Of a DNA stretch of 64,000 nt, positions 48,601-63,600 are shown one piece after another. The translations under genes were made by a program, and so were the position numbers. The stretch comes from Sepioteuthis lessoniana (Eukaryota; Mollusca; Cephalopoda; Myopsida; Loliginidae): positions 53,047,590-53,111,589 of the forward strand of contig OY757921.1 of NCBI GenBank assembly GCA_963585895.1, written 5' to 3'. Numbering within the stretch: position 1 is the first letter of the stretch; each line of letters starts with the position of its first letter. The notes under the pieces were generated by a model, which saw only the letters and a program-made list of their open reading frames with translations, did no database searches and was not told where the DNA came from.

Positions 48601-51600
48601 AGGTAAGGAATGGTTACTAAGAGTGTTTCGTTTATGGTTCCAAAGCGTAGATTCATCGATTTAATGTATTAACACCAGTAAAACTATAAATACCTACAGT
48701 GTTTCTTTATCTAACTTATCAATCACATTATCATTTCAATTTGATATTTCGACTTTGTAACGATTGTTAACTTGTTCTCTATCATTTTATTCCTGTGGAT
48801 TTTTCCACAATCAAATCATTTACAATTCAAGTATACAGGATGATTTTTCATCTTCTGATTTGACTTTTTAGATATAAAAAATAAACCCTTTTTCATTTTA
48901 CAGCATGTAAAAAAGCAGTCGCAGACATCGTTTTTCTGCTGGATGAGTCAGGAAGTGTGACAAGAAAAAACTTCTTGAAAGTTAAACGATTCGTAGTAGA
49001 TATTGTTAGAATTTTGAAAATCGGCAAACAAAATATTCGTGTTGGTGTTGTGACATTTAGTTCATTTCCATTGATACGGTTCCACCTCAATAAATATGGT
49101 GACAAGAGGAGAATGATCAATGCAATCAATGCAATTAGATACAGGCGTGGAGGAACTAATACGTACCTCGCTCTCAAAACATTACGTCTTTGGTCATTTA
49201 ATAAGAGATACGGAGATCGAAAAGGTGTTCCCAATATCGCTATCGTTATTACTGATGGAATGTCAAGTAACTCAAGATTGACAATCTCAGAGGCTAAACG
49301 ACTTCAAAGATCGGGTGTGAGAATGTTCAGTATTGGTATTGGAAGGAATCTTCGGCAATCAGAACTGATTGCCATGGCAAGTAAACCAACATCTGAACAT
49401 AAATTCCAAATTAGAAACTTTGCAGGCTTGAAATCTATACAGAAACAAATTACCATGAATGCATGCGAAGGTAAATGAATTGACACTTTGAAAATCTAGT
49501 CACTATATATTTTGAAACTTAATAAACCTAATCTCTTCTGAATATGTATTTAATCAATCGACGTAGTTTTCTTTCAGAAAAATAATTCTCTGGTTGTCTT
49601 TTTCCGTAATTTTTAAGTAATCTTCTCATGTTGTGGTACTATAGCTTCACGACACCTAGTTTGCCGCTGGTTTCGTGATTACCACATGTGTCGACTGGTC
49701 TTTCTCTGTTTCTTTCCACGCCCACGTTGCTTTCAGATCCGAGGAAAGAGAAGATGGTTGAGGTCCAGTCGATGAAGGTTGGAATTCGTGTTGGAGAGAT
49801 GAAAAAGTTGCCAAGCAAATTTTAAAAAATTACGAAAATAAGGCGTTTGTTATAAACAGTAACAAACGTTTATTTACACAGTTGTTTAGATAATTTTTAG
49901 TCAAACACCACAAACTGGGAGTGAAAGTAGTTGACTGGCGGAGTTTTAACTGCAATTAGGCAGTGCAATGGCAACGGATTTGGTTCTTTTAGCGGCGAAT
50001 TCCTGAACCAACTCAATTTTTCGCTTTGGGTGTCCTCCATTTATGGGCCCGAATCCCGAATAATTAGTTTCTGATTGGTCAGCCAATGGGGACTGCCGAC
50101 CAATGGCTATCATCGTAACAATCCCCCCGGTTTGCCCCTGATTGGTTTAGACAATCGGCCAATCAGCCACAGTCATTGGGAGGGGCCACAAGGAGCAGTC
50201 CCGTGGTTAGCTGACCAATGATTTAGTGATTCAAGGCCTTGTGCCAAACTTGGTGACACCAACCCAAATTGTCCGCTATTTTAAAAATACATCTTTTTGT
50301 TTAAAGTTTGAAATCCGATGGCTGTCTTGACAGCTTTTTGCAGTTGTGCGGATGTTTATTTTTTGGTGACAGATTTATAGGTCAACAAGCCCTGATCGGA
50401 TCTCAAACTTTTTCGTACTTAATCACTTGATATTTATTTTATACACGGTTCTCAAAAAATACTTGGACACCCAAAATGAATTTATTTTTAATAAAATACT
50501 TATTATCATGATTTAATAAAATTAATTAATTTCCTTTAATTAATTTCGCCAGCCAACTCCTTGACACTTAAATGAAAGTGTCATAATGTTTCCTGAAGGT
50601 ACGAGCTTCATGATACCCTTTATTGCATTGATTTGCTAAACACAAATGTTTTTGTTTAAATTCACTCACTCCAGTAAGGAAATGAATTTTATTACAAAAA
50701 AATTGATTTGCTTTAGTTCATAATATTGCAGTCATATCCTGATTCAAATAGAAGCCATAAAACCCATACGATGGCGTATCATATATGATGCTTTGCAATA
50801 TAAAATATATGTAGAGACATATTCTAAAATTGCTAAAGATGTATTTTCCTTAGATTACAACTTATTTTTATGGATTTATTTCGTTGGATTTACTAGTATT
50901 TTAGAGTAATTTTAAAATATTGATGCCCTTATAATAATTTTCCTGCATCTCTCTTACTTATTTCATAATAGAAATTAAATTAATGAATTTCCTATGATAA
51001 TACATTAGAAAATATTCAAAGCAACGTACTATACTTATATGCATTTTAGAAAAGTCTTTAACGTCTGTACATTTGCGTCTTGATAGATAAAATATATACT
51101 TACAAATCATTGTTCATATTAGTTTTGGCGTTTTCCTAGTGTTCTGGTAGGAATTAAAAAGATGTTTATGCAAGTATGTGAATTGTTAGCAAAGAACAGT
51201 AATGAAATTATTTAAAAATACGTGCGTTTATCTTAAATGAGAGATAATTGTATCGAACGTTACTTCACTTTTACTACATTACAGCTCAAATAAGGAGATG
51301 ACAATTTCCCTTTAATAACATCAAATCTTAACACGACTACGTCAAATAGGTTAATTTCTAGAAAATGAAGCTCAAACTTTGAACGACCTCAACTAAAGCT
51401 CGTATAATAATAATTGTCACAGTAAATTACGATAGCTGTTAGATATTGAAAACGTATACAAATGTTGGATCAGTGAAGAATAATTAAAAGGTTTTGTTTG
51501 CCATTTACAGATTCATGCATGTCTAAAGGTTGTCAAAATGGTGGAACTTGCTTAAAGAGAGGAAAAACATGGAAGTGTATGTGTAGAGCAGGTTTCTTTG

Positions 51601-53574
51601 GGAAATATTGCGGAAAAGGTAAGTAGTTTGCGACAGTAATTTTGGAATAAAGGAAATATAATTATCAAAATATCTATTAGCGCTAATCATAAGATAAGAA
51701 CATGGTGGAATCTCTAATATTGTTTTTTTCTTTCATCGTCTTTTTTTCAGAAAAGCAGTGTTATTGCAGTGGCTACGGAGATCCTCACTACAAAACTTTT
51801 GACGGACAAATGATTCACTTCATGGGAATTTGCAAGTATATTTTGGCTGCAAGCACAAGAAAAGCGTCCCACTACTTCGTCGTCGAAGTTAAGAATGAAC
51901 ACCGAGGAAACACACGCGTGTCATACACTCGTTTGGTTGATATCAAACTGAAGGGTGTCACAATTAGACTGATGCCAGGAAACAAAATGCTGGTAAGTAG
52001 TGATAATAACCATTGTAAATACAAGATCTCTTCCGATGTTTTGAATACTAACTGAATTTTCTTACAAAACGAACATATTCACATGTCTACTCTGTAGGTA
52101 AATCGAGAGAGAAAGTCATGTCCAATTCGTAACGTTTTGGGATTCTCGGCCACATACGCTAGCGGATGGATTACGGTGACAACAACATGGGGTCTGAAAG
52201 TTCGCTTTGACGGAAGACACATAGTAACGGTGAAAGTACCAGGCAGATTTGCTAATAAGCTGACCGGAATCTGTGGCGACTGCAACGGCAAGAAAGATGA
52301 CTTCCGCACAAAACAAGGCAAAGATGTATCGAAATATCGAAACAAATATTACTTGATTGGCAACAGTTACAGAGTGAAAGATGACAGCGACAAACCGACA
52401 ACTAAGTAAGCATCAATTTATAGCCATTCAAAGTCATAATTGAACGTTGTTTCATTTAAAAATAGTCAAACAATATTTATCACATTATATATAAGATTAT
52501 TCTACGTCTACGTTTAGGCATTAGTCGGATATCATTAAAAGCCAGTTGAATATATAGATGGCTGATACGATAAAATATCATTCCAAATTCCATCACACAA
52601 TATTGATTGTTTTATATAGTATAACCAAGTTCGGATTACGATAAGTAATGCATATCCTTTCATAATCTATAATGTGCATAAAGCATGTAAAATACAAGAA
52701 ACTCCAAAGATCTTAGACCATGATGTAACATGTTTTCACTTTGATTAATATTCTGTGAAATACTTCTACTATATCAATGACATTTTTGTTTTACTCACGT
52801 TTCCTTAATCGATTCGTTCTATTTTGCTTAATATAATTATAAATTTGTTCTCCAGATGCAATGTACCTGACGTGGTGATTAATTGTAAACCTTCGGAAAC
52901 AAAGAGATGTAACTTGATTAAACATAGAATATTCAGAAAATGCATTGGAAGACTTGGAATGGCAAAAGTCAATGAATATTTGAAATCCTGTCGTATCGAT
53001 GCTTGTGTTTATCGCAAGAACAAGAAGCTTTTTAAAACTGTTGTGTGCTCCGCCATTGAAAGTTTTGCTGGACAATGTGCTAAAGTAGGCGTCAATGTAA
53101 ATTGGAGAAGAGTTGCCAATTGTCGTAAGAATATATTCTTTATATCATCGTAGTTTACAATAGATGATGTAGTCGCTTATATATCATCAATGACTTTGCG
53201 TGTATTTTCTTGTTTGTTAGACGTGTAAACTATTAAACAATTAAACTTCTCTTTCCTTCAGCGAAAACGTATTTTGAATTTATTTCGCTTTTGGTCTTTC
53301 GCTGCTCCTCGAGATCTCTTGTAAAATGATCAATCCAGTCACATTCATTATAATTTTGGCAATTTGTTAAAAATGTTTTATTCTATATTCTACAAGTGCA
53401 AATTACCTAGGAAATAAATATATTATATATTTTCTTTCTTGTAGATTTATTTCTGTATTTTTTGTGACCAACCGTAGTTAGTTTCTTGCCACAAGAAAAC
53501 GGGCACGCACTCGCCTGTGTATATATGTGTGTGTATGATTAAAAGAAAAACAGACAGTGAAATAAAGAGAGATA

Positions 53575-53613
<39 letters not shown>

Positions 53614-56600
53614 AATTTGTCAGATAACGAAGAGTTCTAAAAAAGGTTTTTAATCCAGTAAGTGTATTGGATTGAAAAAAATATGCAGCGAATATAAATA
53701 TATTTGAAAACATAGCAATTTTTTATAATATTTCAAAATCCAAATGTATTCTAACAATTGAAATATATTGATTTCTCTCCACAGCAAAGAATTGTCCACC
53801 CAGACAGGTATATAAATACGCAACACCAATTTGTCAACCATCTTGTGTGAATCGTAAGCCGAAGTGCAGAGGTTTCATTGAGGGCTGTGTGTGTAGAAGA
53901 GGATTCATACTCAGTGGAAATAAATGCGTTCCGATTTCTAAATGTGGATGTTTCTACCGAGGATTATACATGAAAGTGAGTTGATAGTTATTGTTTTATT
54001 CGAAAAAACTATTAAATGATGCATGAAAACAGAATCACAAATCTAAAACCTCTTCTATTAAGGATTGTATTCATGATAAAACTCTCTTTCCTATCATTTT
54101 ATATACATATTTATTTTCGATCTTCAAGAAAATCAATACGCCCAACGGCAACATTCTCATTAACTTATTATTTCATTTGAAATCTGCCAATCTTTTTTTT
54201 CAAAAAAAGTAATATCTAAAATAAGTCTTGAGTGTAAAATCAACGCCCTGATTTTAACCTGTCTTTGAGAATTTACTGAAAGAATGCTATTAAAGTCATC
54301 TGATATTAAAAAGCGTCAACACCATCGTAAAATTTTAATTATTTGCTTTTTGTTTACAATCTTAGAGCATTACGATTTGCTCTAATGAAATAAGATTAAC
54401 ATTTCTTAATTTCGCGTATATTTACGAGGAAATATAATTAAATACTTAGTTATTTTCCATGAAAACAAATAATACAAATTATTATAAATGGAACCAAATC
54501 TCGCCATTTGCTATATATTCTAATAATTTAATGGAATTTTGTTTCACCTTATTTTCTAACAGGCCAGGGAAGAGATTATCGACTCGAAATGTAAAATAAA
54601 AACCATCTGTATAGGTTTAGGAAAAGTGGTTACCAAAAAATTAGCCCCTTGCCACCCGAATGGCAGATGCACAATTCAAAACGGTAAACGTGCTTGTGTC
54701 TGCAAAAAAGGATTCTTTTTTCATCGGGGTAAATGTATTCTTAAAGGTATGTAAACGTATATTGATTTAACGTCGAAAAGTTGCCTTTTTCATTACGAAC
54801 AGACAATACTTCTAACTCTAACATTAGTATTTGACAAAATAGTAGATATAGTAATCTTTAATATTTGAAGTCTTTCCCTGTTCTCTTTATTTATGTTAAC
54901 TCATATTCTTGCAAGCTTCAAGAGAAACAAACATATTGATTACAATATATCGATAAAATATCTAAATACATGGCAACGATCCATTTCTTCTGGAAGAATT
55001 CATTTCCAGAAATAACTAAACAAAAGTCATTGGAAATAATTGAAAATATCGTACACGATTCTTCGTTTAACCGTTATATCATAATCATATGAATCTTTCT
55101 TTTATCATATATTTAAACGTATTTTCTTTATTGAATCTTCGTATCCATGCTTCTTTGAGGAAAAAGTTGATTAAACATTATACTTTTACATCGGCTAAAA
55201 AGAGATAGTGATTTAGATCGTAATCTCATAATTGAAACCAAAGATTCTATCTCTCATTTAAAAACTTGTGACATAAATAAGAAACTACGGAAGATGTATT
55301 TCGAATAAAATGAGTAAACGATATATCAATGAAACCTGTCGGCAACGGTATCGATAGATTGAGGATTGATCCTTATTTATATGAAACTTTGTGAATGTTG
55401 CTGAGAGAAAGCTTAAAGACGTTGTGTTTCTTACAGATTCATGTATGGCCAAAGGCTGCAAAAATGGAGGAACATGTTGGCATAGAGGCAATCGTTGGAA
55501 ATGTATCTGCAAACCAGCCTACGTCGGAAAATATTGCGAAAAAAGTAAGTGCTGCATTATTATATTCGTATACAATTTTCATTTGGGAGAATGTGCTGTA
55601 AATCTCATTAACAAAATCGACTATAAAACAACCATTAGGCCAGTCAAGATTTGTTTTTCCGGATTCATAAAACAGCGTACATATCATTAAAGATATTAAT
55701 TTTACCTTACCTAAAATATTCAACGAAGATATTATTTTTTCGTCTATATTGTCTTCTTGTTAATTTAACCCATATTTACATTTATAAAAAATGAGTGTTA
55801 AAGCAATTTAGCACTGTATATAGTTCAATATACGTATTTTAATTCAGGTCGACAATTTATATTTTAACGATAATTTTATAGGTTGGTGTGCATCTGTACA
55901 TTGGCGAAAGTCAATATTCTTCAAAATATCTTCGGGCTCAATATATTTTACGACGTTATCCATGCACTTCATAGAATATTGGAATATATCAATTCAGATC
56001 ACAAATTAATAAGAAACCTATTTACACTTTGTGTTATAATAAATTATATGTAATTATCATTTGATAATTCCATGTAAGGAGCGAAGTCATTACACTCGAC
56101 TATAACTGACAAATAGAATACTTCTGGAAGACCATACAGCATGTTATTACTTTTTGTTTTCTTCATATATTAAAGGAGGAAACACATAGAATATATTAAT
56201 CAAAATAAAATGATCTTACATTTGTTACTATTAAAGAAATCTAAGCTGCTTTCTTGGTATTAAAACTCATGAATTAACCAATATGCACTTTGTTTAATTA
56301 GAAATCAATATCTAGATATCTCTAAAACTGACAGATATATGTCTTCTTCAGTAGAGAAGAGAGGCAATATTAGAAGTCAAAAAGAAAGTAATGCTTTCAC
56401 CTGCATAAAAACACCGACATATGAAATAATTCATTTCCATAAATTAATTTGTCTAACTTTTAAAAATGATTAGATGCTCTTCATCAACATTACTTTTTCT
56501 AATTTCCTCACTTATATAGGCATGTTATTATTTAAAACATTTTTTTCTATATTTTCAGCATCGCAAGTAAGCCAAGGTAAGGAATGGTTACTAAGAGTGT

Positions 56601-59600
56601 TTCGTTTATGGTTCCAAAGCGTAGATTCATCGATTTAATGTATTAACACCAGTAAAACTATAAATACCCACAGTGTTTATTTATCTAACTTATCAATCAC
56701 ATTATCATTTCAATTTGATATTTCGACTTTGTAACGATTGTTAACTTGTTCTCTATCATTTTATTCCTGTGGATTTTTCCACAATCAAATCATTTACAAT
56801 TCAAGTATACAGGATGATTTTTCATCTTCTGATTTGACTTTTTAGATATAAAAAATAAACCCTTTTTCATTTTACAGCATGTAAAAAAGCAGTCGCAGAC
56901 ATCGTTTTTCTGCTGGATGAGTCAGGAAGTGTGACAAGAAAAAACTTCTTGAAAGTTAAACGATTCGTAGTAGATATTGTTAGAATTTTGAAAATCGGCA
57001 AACAAAATATTCGTGTTGGTGTTGTGACATTTAGTTCATTTCCATTGATACGGTTCCACCTCAATAAATATGGTGACAAGAGGAGAATGATCAATGCAAT
57101 CAATGCAATTAGATACAGGCGTGGAGGAACTAATACGTACCTCGCTCTCAAAACATTACGTCTTTGGTCATTTAATAAGAGATACGGAGATCGAAAAGGT
57201 GTTCCCAATATCGCTATCGTTATTACTGATGGAATGTCAAGTAACTCAAGATTGACAATCTCAGAGGCTAAACGACTTCAAAGATCGGGTGTGAGAATGT
57301 TCAGTATTGGTATTGGAAGGAATCTTCGGCAATCAGAACTGATTGCCATGGCAAGTAAACCAACATCTGAACATAAATTCCAAATTAGAAACTTTGCAGG
57401 CTTGAAATCTATACAGAAACAAATTACCATGAATGCATGCGAAGGTAAATAAATTTACACTTTGAAAATCTAGTCACTATATATTTTGAAACTTAATAAA
57501 CCTAATCTCTTCTGAATATGTATTTAATCAATCGACGTAGTTTTCTTTCAGAAAAATAATTCTCTGGTTGTCTTTTTCCGTAATTTTTAAGTAATCTTCT
57601 CATGTTTCCTGAAGGTACGAGCTTCATGATACCCTTTATTGCATTGATTTGCTAAACACAAATGTTTTTGTTTAAATTCACTCACTCCAGTAAGGAAATG
57701 AATTTTATTACAAAAAAATTGATTTGCTTTAGTTCATAATATTGCAGTCATATCCTGATTCAAATAGAAGCCATAAAACCCATACGATGGCGTATCATAT
57801 ATGATGCATTGCAATATAAAATATATGTAGAGACATATTCTAAAATTGCTAAAGATGTATTTTCCTTAGATTACAACTTATTTTTATGGATTTATTTCGT
57901 TGGATTTACTAGTATTTTAGAGTAATTTTAAAATATTGATGCCCTTATAATAATTTTCCTGCATCTCTCTTACTTATTTCATAATAGAAATTAAATTAAT
58001 GAATTTCCTATGATAATACATTAGAAAATATTCAAAGCAACGTACTATACTTATATGCATTTTAGAAAAGTCTTTAACGTCTGTACATTTGCGTCTTGAT
58101 AGATAAAATATATACTTACAAATCATTGTTCATATTAGTTTTGGCGTTTTCCTAGTGTTCTGGTAGGAATTAAAAAGATGTTTATGCAAGTATGTGAATT
58201 GTTAGCAAAGAACAGTAATGAAATTATTTAAAAATACGTGCGTTTATCTTAAATGAGAGATAATTGTATCGAACGTTACTTCACTTTTACTACATTACAG
58301 CTCAAATAAGGAGATGACAATTTCCCTTTAATAACATCAAATCTTAACACGACTACGTCAAATAGGTTAATTTCTAGAAAATGAAGCTCAAACTTTGAAC
58401 GACCTCAACTAAAGCTCGTATAATAATAATTGTCACAGTAAATTACGATAGCTGTTAGATATTGAAAACGTATACAAATGTTGGATCAGTGAAGAATAAT
58501 TAAAAGGTTTTGTTTGCCATTTACAGATTCATGCATGTCTAAAGGTTGTCAAAATGGTGGAACTTGCTTAAAGAGAGGAAAAACATGGAAGTGTATGTGT
58601 AGAGCAGGTTTCTTTGGGAAATATTGCGGAAAAGGTAAGTAGTTTGCGACAGTAATTTTGGAATAAAGGAAATATAATTATCAAAATATCTATTAGCGCT
58701 AATCATGAGATAAGAACATGGTGGAATCTCTAATATTGTTTTTTTCTTTCATCGTCTTTTTTTCAGAAAAGCAGTGTTATTGCAGTGGCTACGGAGATCC
58801 TCACTACAAAACTTTTGACGGACAAATGATTCACTTCATGGGAATTTGCAAGTATATTTTGGCTGCAAGCACAAGAAAAGCGTCCCACTACTTCGTCGTC
58901 GAAGTTAAGAATGAACACCGAGGAAACACACGCGTGTCATACACTCGTTTGGTTGATATCAAACTGAAGGGTGTCACAATTAGACTGATGCCAGGAAACA
59001 AAATGCTGGTAAGTAGTGATAATAACCATTGTAAATACAAGATCTCTTCCGATGTTTTGAATACTAACTGAATTTTCTTACAAAACGAACATATTCACAT
59101 GTCTACTCTGTAGGTAAATCGAGAGAGAAAGTCATGTCCAATTCGTAACGTTTTGGGATTCTCGGCCACATACGCTAGCGGATGGATTACGGTGACAACA
59201 ACATGGGGTCTGAAAGTTCGCTTTGACGGAAGACACATAGTAACGGTGAAAGTACCAGGCAGATTTGCTAATAAGCTGACCGGAATCTGTGGCGACTGCA
59301 ACGGCAAGAAAGATGACTTCCGCACAAAACAAGGCAAAGATGTATCGAAATATCGAAACAAATATTACTTGATTGGCAACAGTTACAGAGTGAAAGATGA
59401 CAGCGACAAACCGACAACTAAGTAAGCATCAATTTATAGCCATTTAAAGTCATAATTGAACGTCGTTTCATTTAAAAATAGTCAAACAATATTTATCACA
59501 TTATATATAAGATTATTCTACGTCTACGTTTAGGCATTAGTCGGATATCATTAAAAGCCAGTTGAATATATAGATGGCTGATACGATAAAATATCATTCC

Positions 59601-60590
59601 AAATTCCATCACACAATATTGATTGTTTTATATAGTATAACCAAGTTCGGATTACGATAAGTAATGCATATCCTTTCATAATCTATAATGTGCATAAAGC
59701 ATGTAAAATACAAGAAACTCCAAAGATCTTAGACCATGATGTAACATGTTTTCACTTTGATTAATATTCTGTGAAATACTTCTACTATATCAATGACATT
59801 TTTGTTTTACTCACGTTTCCTTAATCGATTCGTTCTATTTTGCTTAATATAATTATAAATTTGTTCTCCAGATGCAATGTACCTGACGTGGTGATTAATT
59901 GTAAACCTTCGGAAACAAAGAGATGTAACTTGATTAAACATAGAATATTCAGAAAATGCATTGGAAGACTTGGAATGGCAAAAGTCAATGAATATTTGAA
60001 ATCCTGTCGTATCGATGCTTGTGTTTATCGCAAGAACAAGAAGCTTTTTAAAACTGTTGTGTGCTCCGCCATTGAAAGTTTTGCTGGACAATGTGCTAAA
60101 GTAGGCGTCAATGTAAATTGGAGAAGAGTTGCCAATTGTCGTAAGAATATATTCTTTATATCATCGTAGTTTACAATAGATGATGTAGTCGCTTATATAT
60201 CATCAATGACTTTGCGTGTATTTTCTTGTTTGTTAGACGTGTAAACTATTAAACAATCAAACTTCTCTTTCCTTCAGCGAAAACGTATTTTGAATTTATT
60301 TCGCTTTTGGTCTTTCGCTGCTCCTCGAGATCTCTTGTAAAATGATCAATCCAGTCACATTCATTATAATTTTGGCAATTTGTTAAAAATGTTTTATTCT
60401 ATATTCTACAAGTGCAAATTACCTAGGAAATAAATATATTATATATTTTCTTTCTTGTAGATTTATTTCTGTATTTTTTGTGACCAACCGTAGTTAGTTT
60501 CTTGCCACAAGAAAACGGGCACGCACTCGCCTGTGTATATATGTGTGTGTATGATTAAAAGAAAGACAGACAGTGAAATAAAGAGAGATA

Positions 60591-60629
<39 letters not shown>

Positions 60630-63600
60630 AATTTGTCAGATAACGAAGAGTTCTAAAAAAGGTTTTTAATCCAGTAAGTGTAGGGGATTGAAAAAAATAT
60701 GCAGCGAATATAAATATATTTGAAAACATAGCAATTTTTTATAATATTTCAAAATCCAAATGTATTCTAACAATTGAAATATATTGATTTCTCTCTACAG
60801 CAAAGAATTGTCCACCCAGACAGGTATATAAATACGCAACACCAATTTGTCAACCATCTTGTGTGAATCGTAAGCCGAAGTGCAGAGGTTTCATTGAGGG
60901 CTGTGTGTGTAGAAGAGGATTCATACTCAGTGGAAATAAATGCGTTCCGATTTCTAAATGTGGATGTTTCTACCGAGGATTATACATGAAAGTGAGTTGA
61001 TAGTTATTGTTTTATTCGAAAAAACTATTAAATGATGCATGAAAACAGAATCACAAATCTAAAACCTCTTCTATTAAGGATTGTATTCATGATAAAACTC
61101 TCTTTCCTATCATTTTATATACATATTTATTTTCGATCTTCAAGAAAATCAATACGCCCAACGGCAACATTCTCATTAACTTATTATTTCATTTGAAATC
61201 TGCCAATCTTTTTTTTCAAAAAAAGTAATATCTAAAATAAGTCTTGAGTGTAAAATCAACGCCCTGATTTTAACCTGTCTTTGAGAATTTACTGAAAGAA
61301 TGCTATTAAAGTCATCTGATATTAAAAAGCGTCAACACCATCGTAAAATTTTGATTATTTGCTTTTTGTTTACAATCTTAGAGCATTACGATTTGCTCTA
61401 ATGAAATAAGATTAACATTTCTTAATTTCGCGTATATTTACGAGGAAATATAATTAAATACTTAGTTATTTTCCATGAAAACAAATAATACAAATTATTA
61501 TAAATGGAACCAAATCTCGCCATTTGCTATATATTCTAATAATTTAATGGAATTTTGTTTCACCTTATTTTCTAACAGGCCAGGGAAGAGATTATCGACT
61601 CGAAATGTAAAATAAAAACCATCTGTATAGGTTTAGGAAAAGTGGTTACCAAAAAATTAGCCCCTTGCCACCCGAATGGCAGATGCACAATTCAAAACGG
61701 TAAACGTGCTTGTGTCTGCAAAAAAGGATTCTTTTTTCATCGGGGTAAATGTATTCTTAAAGGTATGTAAACGTATATTGATTTAACGTCGAAAAGTTGC
61801 CTTTTTCATTACGAACAGACAATACTTCTAACTCTAACATTAGTATTTGACAAAATAGTAGATATAGTAATCTTTAATATTTGAAGTCTTTCCCTGTTCT
61901 CTTTATTTATGTTAACTCATATTCTTGCAAGCTTCAAGAGAAACAAACATATTGATTACAATATATCGATAAAATATCTAAATATATGGCAACGATCCAT
62001 TTCTTCTGGAAGAATTCATTTCCAGAAATAACTAAACAAAAGTCATTGGAAATAATTGAAAATATCGTACACGATTCTTCGTTTAACCGTTATATCATAA
62101 TCATATGAATCTTTCTTTTATCATATATTTAAACGTATTTTCTTTATTGAATCTTCGTATCCATGCTTCTTTGAGGAAAAAGTTGATTAAACATTATACT
62201 TTTACATCGGCTAAAAAGAGATAGTGATTTAGATCGTAATCTCATAATTGAAACCAAAGATTCTATCTCTCATTTAAAAAACTTGTGACATAAATAAGAA
62301 ACTACGGAAGATGTATTTCGAATAAAATGAGTAAACGATATATCAATGAAACCTGTCGGCAACGGTATCGATAGATTGAGGATTGATCCTTATTTATATG
62401 AAACTTTGTGAATGTTGCTGAGAGAAAGCTTAAAGACGTTGTGTTTCTTACAGATTCATGTATGGCCAAAGGCTGCAAAAATGGAGGAACATGTTGGCAT
62501 AGAGGCAATCGTTGGAAATGTATCTGCAAACCAGCCTACGTCGGAAAATATTGCGAAAAAAGTAAGTGCTGCATTATTATATTCGTATACAATTTTCATT
62601 TGGGAGAATGTGCTGTAAATCTCATTAACAAAATCGACTATAAAACAACCATTAGGCCAGTCAAGATTTGTTTTTCCGGATTCATAAAACAGCGTACATA
62701 TCATTAAAGATATTAATTTTACCTTACCTAAAATATTCAACGAAGATATTATTTTTTCGTCTATATTGTCTTCTTGTTAATTTAACCCATATTTACATTT
62801 ATAAAAAATGAGTGTTAAAGCAATTTAGCACTGTATATAGTTCAATATACGTATTTTAATTCAGGTCGACAATTTATATTTTAACGATAATTTTATAGGT
62901 TGGTGTGCATCTGTACATTGGCGAAAGTCAATATTCTTCAAAATATCTTCGGGCTCAATATATTTTACGACGTTATCCATGCACTTCATAGAATATTGGA
63001 ATATATCAATTCAGATCACAAATTAATAAGAAACCTATTTACACTTTGTGTTATAATAAATTATATGTAATTATCATTTGATAATTCCATGTAAGGAGCG
63101 AAGTCATTACACTCGACTATAACTGACAAATAGAATACTTCTGGAAGACCATACAGCATGTTATTACTTTTTGTTTTCTTCATATATTAAAGGAGGAAAC
63201 ACATAGAATATATTAATCAAAATAAAATGATCTTACATTTGTTACTATTAAAGAAATCTAAGCTGCTTTCTTGGTATTAAAACTCATGAATTAACCAATA
63301 TGCACTTTGTTTAATTAGAAATCAATATCTAGATATCTCTAAAACTGACAGATATATGTCTTCTTCAGTAGAGAAGAGAGGCAATATTAGAAGTCAAAAA
63401 GAAAGTAATGCTTTCACCTGCATAAAAACACCGACATATGAAATAATTCATTTCCATAAATTAATTTGTCTAACTTTTAAAAATGATTAGATGCTCTTCA
63501 TCAACATTACTTTTTCTAATTTCCTCACTTATATAGGCATGTTATTATTTAAAACATTTTTTTCTATATTTTCAGCATCGCAAGTAAGCCAAGGTAAGGA

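Larger units (their letters stand above)
41904..48903 (+). repeat. Module repeat unit 2 (7,000 bp)
   Basis: Complete nine-exon unit. From the VWD exon onward it is nearly identical to units 3 and 4, while its VWA-EGF intron (42,471-43,517) has diverged visibly from theirs. Confidence 0.93.
48904..56877 (+). repeat. Module repeat unit 3 (7,974 bp, carries an insertion)
   Basis: Complete unit whose extra length against unit 4 (957 bases) is accounted for by the insertion near 49,633-50,590 to within a base. The remaining sequence is almost the same as unit 4. Confidence 0.94.
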
